The notes beneath the pieces were generated by a model. It was not told where the DNA came from. It was given only the letters and a program-made list of their open reading frames with translations, and did not search any database. Below, piece after piece: positions 47,586-54,304 of a stretch of DNA of 64,000 nt; within the stretch, counting starts at the first letter, position 1, and every line of letters starts with the position of its first letter. Origin of the DNA: an uncultured Flavobacteriaceae bacterium (lineage in GTDB: Bacteria > Bacteroidota > Bacteroidia > Flavobacteriales > Flavobacteriaceae); the NCBI GenBank assembly GCA_947493535.1, contig CANLRK010000006.1, forward strand, positions 62,001 through 126,000. The letters run 5' to 3'. Made by a program: the position numbers and the translations under genes.

Positions 47586-47605
47586 ATCAAAGAAAAATAA
47601 TAGAA

Positions 47606-48514
47606 ATGCACTTATATAAATACAAAGAAAAAGAATCAATACAAGTTCTTAAAGAGAAACCTTTTAAATTAGAAAAGGAGATACAAGCTCTTTTTGAAAA
47701 TAATTTAAATGAGTTAATGAATTTGCAATTGGTAAAATCAGAGTTCTCTATTAAAAACAAACGCATAGATACTTTAGCTTATGATACACAATCAAATGCA
47801 TTCATTATTATTGAATACAAGAGAAGTAAAAATATAAGTGTAGTAGACCAAGGATTCACATATTTAAGTCTAATGCTTGAAAACAAAGCTGATTTTATTG
47901 TAGAGTATAACGAAACTTTAAAGCAAAACTTAAAACGTACCGATGTAGATTGGAGTCAAACAAGAGTAGTGTTTGTTTCAACAGGATTTACAGATAATCA
48001 AAAGGCAGCAACTAACTTTAAAGATATTGCTATTGAACTTTGGGAAGTTAAGCGTTATGAAAACAATTTAATTAGTGTTAATCAAATAAAGAAAAGTAAA
48101 TCAGCCGAAAGTATTAAGCCTATTACATCAAGTAATACACAATTAGAAGCAGTTACAAAAGAGATAAAAGTATATACAGAAGAAGACCATACCTCTAATA
48201 AATCTGATGATATAGTTGAACTGTATGAAACCTATAGAAGTGCGATAGTTGCTCTTACTGATGATATTGAGATAATTCCCAAAAAGCTCTATATAGCCTT
48301 TAAAAAGGAAAATAGAAATATTGCGTACCTACATTTACAAAAGAAAAACATAAAACTATGGATAAACGCTAAATGGGGTGAAATAGATGAGCCATCTAAC
48401 ATAGCCTACAATGTTTCAAATAAAGGGCATTATGGTTATGGAGATTATGAAATAGATTTAAAAAATGACTCGAAGATTGAATACATCATGAGTTTAATAA
48501 AACAAGTAATTTAA
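47606..48514 (+). CDS. PD-(D/E)xK nuclease-like protein with C-terminal DUF5655
   Basis: Protein of 302 residues. The N-terminal part is a NucS/DUF91-like nuclease fold with the motif IDTLAYDTQSNAFIIIEYKR (Asp55, Glu70, Lys72). The C-terminal part (about 190-302) is DUF5655, with the NIAYLHLQKKNIKLWINAKWGEIDEPSNIAYNVSNKGHYGYGDYEI segment. Genes of this type are often linked to type I systems. It lies 20 bases after hsdR, so it is probably the fifth gene of the operon. It ends just before the right arm-type repeat. Confidence 0.85.
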   Translation: MHLYKYKEKESIQVLKEKPFKLEKEIQALFENNLNELMNLQLVKSEFSIKNKRIDTLAYDTQSNAFIIIEYKRSKNISVVDQGFTYLSLMLENKADFIVEYNETLKQNLKRTDVDWSQTRVVFVSTGFTDNQKAATNFKDIAIELWEVKRYENNLISVNQIKKSKSAESIKPITSSNTQLEAVTKEIKVYTEEDHTSNKSDDIVELYETYRSAIVALTDDIEIIPKKLYIAFKKENRNIAYLHLQKKNIKLWINAKWGEIDEPSNIAYNVSNKGHYGYGDYEIDLKNDSKIEYIMSLIKQVI

Positions 48515-48533
48515 TATCTAAATATAGTTGAAT

Positions 48534-48553
48534 TGTCAACTATATTGTCAACT
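48534..48553 (+). repeat. Right integrase arm-type repeat
   Basis: TGTCAACTATATTGTCAACT, one base different from 36635-36654. It is preceded by TAGTTGA, which makes an inverted repeat with TCAACTA. It lies 42 bases inside the right att site. Confidence 0.6.
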
Positions 48554-48560
48554 ATAAAAC

Positions 48561-48595
48561 AAAACCCTTACGAATCATACGATTGTAAGGGTTTT
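48561..48595 (-). terminator. Element-borne terminator downstream of tRNA-Ser
   Basis: Stem AAAACCCTTAC / GTAAGGGTTTT (48561-48571 and 48585-48595). On the minus strand it follows the tRNA 3' end directly and ends in TTTTGTTTT. It replaces the original terminator, now separated at 36471-36498. Confidence 0.8.
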
Positions 48596-48618
48596 TGCGG
48601 AGAAAGAGGGATTCGAAC
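48596..48618. repeat. Right attachment site in the tRNA-Ser 3' end
   Basis: TGCGGAGAAAGAGG (48596-48609) equals the left copy; the following GATTCGAAC is the T-arm of the tRNA. The repeat covers the acceptor stem 3' strand and most of the T arm. Confidence 0.85.
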
Positions 48619-48682
48619 CCCCGGACCTGTTACAGTCAACAGTTTTCAAGACTGCCGCATTCGACCACTCTGCCATTTCTCC
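48598..48682 (-). tRNA. tRNA-Ser (UGA anticodon)
   Basis: 85-nt class II tRNA on the minus strand. Acceptor stem GGAGAAA / TTTCTCC with discriminator G; anticodon stem and loop CAGTC-TTGAAAA-CTG with anticodon TGA; long variable arm TTGACTGTAACAGG; T arm GGGGGTTCGAATCCCT. CCA is not encoded. It is intact and is the integration target of the element to its left. Confidence 0.93.
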
Positions 48683-48916
48683 TGAGTGTCTCATCAGCTA
48701 TTTGCTGATTGCGAGTGCAAATATAACAAGCTTTTTTGATTACAAAAGATTTTTTTGCACTTTTTTTGCCTGTTTTTTATAATCATCTCATAATAAGAAT
48801 ACTATAAAAAATTATTGATTTTTCTTTTTTTTAACCTACAGTAAAAAAACAATCCTTATAAAAAAACCGATTTTACCCTATAAAATCATTAAATTTATAC
48901 TACCAAAACATACCAT
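48683..48916. other. AT-rich intergenic region, no gene seen
   Basis: The 234 bases between tRNA-Ser and the dehydrogenase gene have stop codons in all frames and no small ORF of note. TAAATTTA near 48890 may be a degenerate -7 box for the dehydrogenase gene. The tRNA promoter must lie in the left part (minus strand), but no exact TAnnTTTG match is seen. Confidence 0.6.
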
Positions 48917-50200
48917 ATGAATATACCCCATATAGACCTTCCACGTGTCATAATTATTGGTGGTGGATTTGCAGGTTTACATCTTGCTAAAAAAATAAAT
49001 AAAAAGCAATATCAAGTTGTTTTAATAGACAAACACAATTATCACACTTTTCAACCATTATTATATCAAGTTGCTACCTCAGGGTTGGAACCGGACTCCA
49101 TTGCATACCCAATTAGACGCACCTTTAAAAAACAACCAAACTTCCATTTTCGTTTAGCTAAAGTTGAACAAATTCATCAAGACAAACAATATATTGAAAC
49201 CTCTTCCGGACAGCTTAATTATGATATTTTAATTATTGCTACTGGAGCAAAAACTAACTTTTTTGGTTTAGAAAACGTAGAGCAACATGCAATTCCAATG
49301 AAGTCTTTAGTAGAGTCATTGGACCTTAGAAGTAAAATTCTACAAAACTTTGAAAAAGCAATTTATGCAAGTAGCATAAAAGAACAAGAAAAGCTTATGA
49401 ATTTTGTTATAGTTGGTGGTGGTCCAACGGGAGTTGAACTTGCTGGGGCACTAGGAGAACTTAAAAAACAAGTTTTACCTGAGGATTTTCCTGATTTAGA
49501 TATTAGAAAAATGAAAATTCATTTATTAGAAGCCGCCCCAAGAGTTCTTGCGTCAATGAGTCAAGCAGCTTCTAACAAAGCTCACCAGTTTTTAAAAAAA
49601 CTCGATGTACATGTATGGACAAATACTCAAGTAACAAATTTTGATGGAGCCTTAGTTAGTACTAATGGTAAATCTAATTTTTATAGTGATACCCTCATTT
49701 GGGCAGCAGGTGTTAGTGGAGCTCCTATAAAAGGAATCAATGTTAAAGACATTGGCAAAGGAAACAGAATTCTTGTCAACAATTTTAATCAAATAAATAA
49801 CAGTAGTAATATTTATGCAATAGGAGATGTAGCTTTAATGCAAACTGAAAGTACTCCTAAAGGACACCCTATGCTTGGTTCTGTTGCTATGCAACAAGGT
49901 GCACACCTTGCTAAAAATTTAAATAGAATTGCCGCTAATAAAACAATGCTTCCGTTTAAATATAACGATAAAGGAACAATGGCCACGATAGGTAGAAATT
50001 TAGCTGTAGTTGATTTGCAAGGTTTAAAATTTCAAGGATTGTTTGCTTGGTTTGTTTGGATGTTTGTTCACCTTATGCTACTAGTTGGTTTTCGCAACAA
50101 GATTGTAGTTTTTATTAATTGGGCATGGTCTTATATCCGATTTGACAAAGGAACACCTTTAATTGTAAGACCTTATATAAAAAGAAAAAGTCTCAACTAA
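48917..50200 (+). CDS. ndh: NAD(P)/FAD-dependent oxidoreductase, NDH-2-like
   Basis: Type II NADH:quinone oxidoreductase-like flavoprotein, 427 residues, membrane-associated, passing electrons from NADH to quinone without pumping protons. FAD site VIIGGGFAGLHLAKKI at the N-terminus, NAD(P) site IVGGGPTGVELAGALGEL (about residues 165-182), second FAD motif IYAIGDVA. The CQQG-like quinone region reads AMQQGAHLAKNLN. Hydrophobic C-terminal helices FAWFVWMFVHLMLLVGF anchor it. The stop codon lies within the downstream terminator hairpin. Confidence 0.9.
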   Translation: MNIPHIDLPRVIIIGGGFAGLHLAKKINKKQYQVVLIDKHNYHTFQPLLYQVATSGLEPDSIAYPIRRTFKKQPNFHFRLAKVEQIHQDKQYIETSSGQLNYDILIIATGAKTNFFGLENVEQHAIPMKSLVESLDLRSKILQNFEKAIYASSIKEQEKLMNFVIVGGGPTGVELAGALGELKKQVLPEDFPDLDIRKMKIHLLEAAPRVLASMSQAASNKAHQFLKKLDVHVWTNTQVTNFDGALVSTNGKSNFYSDTLIWAAGVSGAPIKGINVKDIGKGNRILVNNFNQINNSSNIYAIGDVALMQTESTPKGHPMLGSVAMQQGAHLAKNLNRIAANKTMLPFKYNDKGTMATIGRNLAVVDLQGLKFQGLFAWFVWMFVHLMLLVGFRNKIVVFINWAWSYIRFDKGTPLIVRPYIKRKSLN

Positions 50201-50213
50201 TTTGAGACTTTTT
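50185..50213. terminator. Bidirectional terminator between the NDH-2 gene and rlmD
   Basis: Perfect 12-bp stem AAAAAGTCTCAA / TTGAGACTTTTT (50185-50196 and 50202-50213). It overlaps the last codons of the dehydrogenase gene and serves both convergent genes. Confidence 0.85.
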
Positions 50214-50218
50214 ACACT

Positions 50219-51670
50219 TTATTTTTCGAATAATGCAATAGTTTCTATATGTGCTGTATGCGGAAACTGATCAACCATACTTATTTTTTTTAATTCATAG
50301 CCCGCTTCAATTAATTGTTCAGTGTCTCTTGCCTGCGTTGCAGGGTTACAAGAAACATATACCATTCGTTGCGCTCCAAGTTTAATAACCTTTCGTAGGG
50401 TTTTAGGGGCTATACCGGCACGTGCAGGGTCGAGAATAATAGTTTCTATTTTATTGGTATACTCTGGATGTTCTAATAAAAACTTTCCTACATCAGCCGC
50501 ATAAAAACTAACACCTTCTATACCATTTCTTTTTGCGTTTTCTTTGGCATCTTCAATGGCAGAAGCTACAATATCTACTCCAACTATTTGGGCATTATTA
50601 CTGCGTGAAGCAACAATTTGACCAATGGTTCCTGTACCACAAAACAAATCCATTACTACTTTACCATCTACCGTTTCTTGTTTTTCCAACACATAATCTA
50701 CAACTTTACTATATAGCTTTTCTGCCGATTTAGGATTGGTTTGAAAAAAACTTTTCATGCTAATCTCAAAGTTTAAGCCAAGTAAATTTTCTACAATCTT
50801 TTCTTTACCGTATACCAATTTAGAGGTTCCTGCAGTAGCTAGTGTCCTATCTCCAACCTCATCATTTATTGAATGTAAAATACCTGCTAAACGATTCCCG
50901 AAAATTGTTTTAAACAAAGCTACAAAACCGTCCATATCAAACTTAGGTAAATCATATGAAGTAGTAACCAAATTAAATAGCAATTGATTACTTTCATAAG
51001 ATTTTCGAACAACTAAAAACCTAAAGAAACCTTCACGTTTTGGTGCATGCCATGGTGCTAAACCAGATACTTCACAAAACTCTCTTATTACTTTTAAATT
51101 ATCTTCTACTTGTTTATCAAACAAGCCCGAATCATTATCTAAATTCTCAGCACACCACCAAGTACCACGTTTTTTAAAACCTAAGGCAAATTCATCTACA
51201 TCAGTTCTTAACTCATGATCATACCGAATAGCAGAAAAACCGTATTCCATTTTATTACGATAATGATATACTACAGGAGAAGCTATAAACTCATCAAATT
51301 TGGCTTCAATGTCAGCAACTTTACCGATGCGCTTAAATAGCTGTAACGTACTTTCCTTTTTATACTTATGCTGTAAATCTATAGGTAATTTTATGTAAGG
51401 AGCTCCAGGTATAGCCTGAAAAGGAACTGCTACTTCTTCTTCAGAGCTCTGCAAAACCTCTTCCAACTTACATTCGGCATAACGTTTACTAGTTTTTTTC
51501 ACTTGAGCTTTAACTAATTGTCCCGGTAAAGTATTGGGGACAAAAATAACAAACTCACCTTCTTCATTTCTAATACGTCCAATCCCTTTACCACCAAAGG
51601 CATAATCTTCAATTAGAATTTCAATAAACTCTCCTCTTTTCACAAACTTATTCCGTTCTCTTCTTGGCAT
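50219..51670 (-). CDS. rlmD: 23S rRNA (uracil-5-)-methyltransferase RlmD, without Fe-S cysteines
   Basis: SAM-dependent methylation of U1939 of 23S rRNA, 483 residues. An N-terminal TRAM domain (FIEILIEDYAFGGKGIGRI) is followed by the methyltransferase with VMDLFCGTGTIGQIVA, IILDPARAGI and the catalytic Cys in YVSCNPATQARD. The 4Fe-4S motif C-x5-C-x2-C normally just after the TRAM domain is replaced by AIPGAPYIKLPIDLQHKYK, with no Cys. The methylation centre is intact. Strong terminators lie on both sides. Confidence 0.88.
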   Translation of the reverse strand: MPRRERNKFVKRGEFIEILIEDYAFGGKGIGRIRNEEGEFVIFVPNTLPGQLVKAQVKKTSKRYAECKLEEVLQSSEEEVAVPFQAIPGAPYIKLPIDLQHKYKKESTLQLFKRIGKVADIEAKFDEFIASPVVYHYRNKMEYGFSAIRYDHELRTDVDEFALGFKKRGTWWCAENLDNDSGLFDKQVEDNLKVIREFCEVSGLAPWHAPKREGFFRFLVVRKSYESNQLLFNLVTTSYDLPKFDMDGFVALFKTIFGNRLAGILHSINDEVGDRTLATAGTSKLVYGKEKIVENLLGLNFEISMKSFFQTNPKSAEKLYSKVVDYVLEKQETVDGKVVMDLFCGTGTIGQIVASRSNNAQIVGVDIVASAIEDAKENAKRNGIEGVSFYAADVGKFLLEHPEYTNKIETIILDPARAGIAPKTLRKVIKLGAQRMVYVSCNPATQARDTEQLIEAGYELKKISMVDQFPHTAHIETIALFEK

Positions 51671-51740
51671 TTTTAACTACATTATATAGACGCATACAAA
51701 GCTAACTATTTTTGCTCTAGAAAACTTAATAGCTACTTAT

Positions 51741-51784
51741 AAAAAAACGGCTTTTAGTATTTTTACCCAAAAGCCGTTTTTTTT
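51741..51784 (-). terminator. Terminator after the PLP aminotransferase-like gene
   Basis: Stem AAAAAAACGGCTTTT / AAAAGCCGTTTTTTT (51741-51755 and 51769-51783), 13-base loop. Flanking A and T tracts make it usable on both strands. Confidence 0.85.
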
Positions 51785-51802
51785 ATAAGTTATATATTAA
51801 AA

Positions 51803-53062
51803 TTACTCCCCCATTGCAGCAGCTACAGCGGCTGACAATCTTTTGTAAGTTCCATTTTCTAAACGTTCTCTAATACCAGAAAATGCATCTAATGTTTTTT
51901 CTACATCTTCCATTGTATGTGATGCTGTAGGAATTAAACGTAATAAAATCAATCCTTTTGGAATTACAGGATATACTACTATAGAACAGAAAATTCCGAA
52001 ATTTTCTCTTAAGTCCTTTACTAGTGCCATTGCTTCTGGTATACTTCCTTTTAAATATACTGGAGTTATACATGTTTGCGTTGTACCTAAATCAAATCCT
52101 CTCTCACGTAATCCTCCTTGTAAGGCTTTTACATTATTCCAAAGTTTTTCTTTAAGCTCTGGCATAGTGCGCAACATTTCTAAACGCTTTAACGCTCCTA
52201 CAACTAATTGCATTTGTAATGATTTTGCAAACATTTGTGAACGCATGTTGTATTTCATGAAATCAATTATTTCCTGATCAGCAGCAAAAAATGCTCCTGT
52301 ACTTGCCATTGACTTTGCAAAAGTAGCGAAATACACATCAATACCATCTTGACAACCTTGCTCTTCTCCTGTTCCTGCTCCTGTTTTTCCTAATGTTCCA
52401 AATCCATGAGCATCATCTACTAATAAGCGGAAGTTGTATTTTTCTTTTAAGGCTATTATTTCTTTAAGTTTTCCTTGCTCTCCTCGCATACCAAAAACTC
52501 CTTCAGAAATCAATAATATTCCTCCACCAGTTTTTTCAGCTAATTTAGTAGCTCTAGCAAGGTTTTTCTCTATACTTTCAATATCATTATGCTTATACGT
52601 AAAACGTTTACCCATGTGTAAACGCACACCATCTATAATACAAGCATGTGCATCAACATCATATACAATAATATCTTCTTTAGTAACTAATGAATCTATT
52701 GCAGACACCATACCTTGATATCCGAAGTTCACTAAATACGCTGCTTCTTTACTAACAAATGCAGCTAGTTCATTTTGCAACTGTTCATGTAGTTCTGTAT
52801 GCCCAGACATCATTCTAGCTCCCATAGGGTATGCTGAACCGTATGTAGCTGCAGCTTCAGCATCAACTTTTCTTACTTCAGGATGATTAGCAAGACCTAA
52901 ATAATCATTGATACTCCACGTAACAACCTCTTTTCCTTGAAACCTCATTCTGTTTGAAATTTCTCCTTCAAGCTTAGGAAATACAAAATACCCTTCTGCC
53001 TGCTCTGCCCACTTCCCTAGAGGTCCTTTATCTTTATAGATTTTATCAAATAAATCCTTCAT
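51803..53062 (-). CDS. Alpha-oxoamine synthase family PLP enzyme (KBL/SPT-like)
   Basis: Enzyme of 419 residues that joins an amino acid to an acyl thioester with loss of CO2 (glycine C-acetyltransferase, 8-amino-7-oxononanoate synthase and serine palmitoyltransferase group). PLP features: Asp in LLVDDAHGFGTLG, the Schiff-base Lys in FATFAKSMASTGAF, and HTELHEQLQNELA. The next upstream minus-strand gene is a cysteine-synthase-like PLP enzyme. Together they recall cysteate synthesis and cysteate-acyl condensation in Flavobacteriaceae sulfonolipid (capnine) formation. The enzyme's own substrate is not proved; KBL or SPT activity is equally possible. Confidence 0.82.
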   Translation of the reverse strand: MKDLFDKIYKDKGPLGKWAEQAEGYFVFPKLEGEISNRMRFQGKEVVTWSINDYLGLANHPEVRKVDAEAAATYGSAYPMGARMMSGHTELHEQLQNELAAFVSKEAAYLVNFGYQGMVSAIDSLVTKEDIIVYDVDAHACIIDGVRLHMGKRFTYKHNDIESIEKNLARATKLAEKTGGGILLISEGVFGMRGEQGKLKEIIALKEKYNFRLLVDDAHGFGTLGKTGAGTGEEQGCQDGIDVYFATFAKSMASTGAFFAADQEIIDFMKYNMRSQMFAKSLQMQLVVGALKRLEMLRTMPELKEKLWNNVKALQGGLRERGFDLGTTQTCITPVYLKGSIPEAMALVKDLRENFGIFCSIVVYPVIPKGLILLRLIPTASHTMEDVEKTLDAFSGIRERLENGTYKRLSAAVAAAMGE

Positions 53063-53134
53063 TTATATCATTTTTAGGTTTTACAACGGCGAAAATAATT
53101 AAATAAACCTTTTTATCATAATATTTTTACTAAC

Positions 53135-53170
53135 AAAAAAAGGTGTTAACTTATATTAACACCTTTTTTT
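53135..53170 (-). terminator. Terminator between the two PLP enzyme genes
   Basis: Stem AAAAAAAGGTGTTAA / TTAACACCTTTTTTT (53135-53149 and 53156-53170), 6-base loop. It separates the transcription of the two PLP genes, so they are not a simple operon. Confidence 0.88.
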
Positions 53171-53192
53171 ACTTATACTTACATTCTATAAT

Positions 53193-54233
53193 TTACTTTA
53201 CGTATTCAATTTTTTTAGGGTTCTCTAATTGAACGCTATCAAAAAATCCTTGTTCTTCCATCCAAGTATCGTTATAGATTTTACTCATATAACGTGATCC
53301 ATGATCTGGTAATATCACAACCACAACACTATTTTCGTCAAATTTATTTTCTTCTGAAAATTGTTTCACTGCTTGCACAGCGGCTCCACTGGTATAACCT
53401 ACAAACAAACCTTCTGTTTTAGCTAGTTCTCTGGCGGTATGTGCACTTTCTTGATCGGTAACTTTTGTAAATTCATCAATCACGTCAAAATCGGTAGCCG
53501 AAGGAATTAGGTTTTTTCCTAAACCTTCAATACGGTAAGGATAGATTTCATCTTTATCAAATTCTCGAGTTTCATGAAAACTTTTTAACACCGAACCAAA
53601 AGCGTCCACACCTAAAATTTTTACATCAGGGTTTTGTTCTTTTAAGTACTTTGCTGTACCAGAAATTGTCCCACCTGTACCACTACATGCAACTAAATGT
53701 GTTATTTGCCCTTTAGTTTGATTCCAAATTTCAGGTCCTGTAGAGTTGTAATGTGCATCAATATTTAATTCATTAAAATACTGGTTAATATACACTGAAC
53801 CTTTTATTTCTTTATGTAATCTTTTTGCTACTTCGTAATATGATCGCGGGTCATCTGCACTAACATTTGCAGGGCAAACATATACTTTAGCTCCCATAGT
53901 ACGTAGCATATCAATTTTATCTGGAGAAGATTTTGAACTTACTGCTAAAATACACTCATACCCTTTTATTATACTTACCATAGCAATACTAAACCCTGTA
54001 TTACCAGATGTAGTTTCAATAATAGTATCGCCAGGTTTTATAATTCCTTTCCTTTCTGCTTCTTCAATAATATATAAAGCTATTCTGTCTTTTGATGAGT
54101 GTCCTGGGTTAAAGGCTTCAACTTTAGCGAAAAAATTACCCTTTAAGTTTTTAGTTATTTTTTTAAGTTCTATTAACGGAGTGTTACCTATTAAATCTAA
54201 AACACTCGTATATGCTTGAATCTCTTCTCTCAT
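53193..54233 (-). CDS. PLP-dependent cysteine synthase family protein (possible cysteate synthase)
   Basis: Fold type II PLP enzyme of the O-acetylserine sulfhydrylase/cystathionine beta-synthase group, 346 residues. PLP Lys in [19 protein letters not shown], Asn-loop [13 protein letters not shown], phosphate loop [16 protein letters not shown], and the Ser/Thr in GYTSGAA near the C-terminus. The usual substrate is an activated serine plus a sulfur nucleophile. Near the alpha-oxoamine synthase gene it might use sulfite to make cysteate. TATCTTTG at 54286-54293 (minus) is a fitting -7 box. Plain cysteine synthase is also possible. Confidence 0.82.
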   Translation of the reverse strand: MREEIQAYTSVLDLIGNTPLIELKKITKNLKGNFFAKVEAFNPGHSSKDRIALYIIEEAERKGIIKPGDTIIETTSGNTGFSIAMVSIIKGYECILAVSSKSSPDKIDMLRTMGAKVYVCPANVSADDPRSYYEVAKRLHKEIKGSVYINQYFNELNIDAHYNSTGPEIWNQTKGQITHLVACSGTGGTISGTAKYLKEQNPDVKILGVDAFGSVLKSFHETREFDKDEIYPYRIEGLGKNLIPSATDFDVIDEFTKVTDQESAHTARELAKTEGLFVGYTSGAAVQAVKQFSEENKFDENSVVVVILPDHGSRYMSKIYNDTWMEEQGFFDSVQLENPKKIEYVK

Positions 54234-54285
54234 AAATGATATAAATATTGATGTTGTTCTTGTTTTTGATTACAAAACAACCGCA

Positions 54286-54293
54286 CAAAGATA
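54286..54293 (-). promoter_or_regulatory. -7 box of the cysteine-synthase-like gene
   Basis: Minus-strand TATCTTTG matches TAnnTTTG, 52 bases before the ATG at 54233, right after the oligopeptidase stop codon. Confidence 0.45.
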
Positions 54294-54304
54294 ATTATTT
54301 TTTT

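Larger units (their letters stand above)
36502..48618. mobile_element. Integrative element in tRNA-Ser carrying a type I R-M/PrrC defence operon
   Basis: About 12.1 kb bounded by copies of the tRNA-Ser 3' end (36502-36524 and 48596-48618; 14 identical bases, then two mismatches in nine). Gene order: tyrosine integrase, unknown protein, HTH/excisionase-like protein, HUH Rep, hsdM, hsdS, prrC, hsdR and a DUF5655 nuclease-like gene. All genes point right. Just inside each end is a nearly identical 20-base repeat (TGTCAACTATA-Y-TGTCAACT). No conjugation or capsid gene is seen, so it probably moves with a helper or by its Rep. The intact tRNA remains at the right end. Confidence 0.88.

Noticed and set aside
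36502-48618. Prophage interpretation of the element
   Set aside because: No capsid, terminase, tail or lysis gene is present; the cargo is restriction and accessory genes only.
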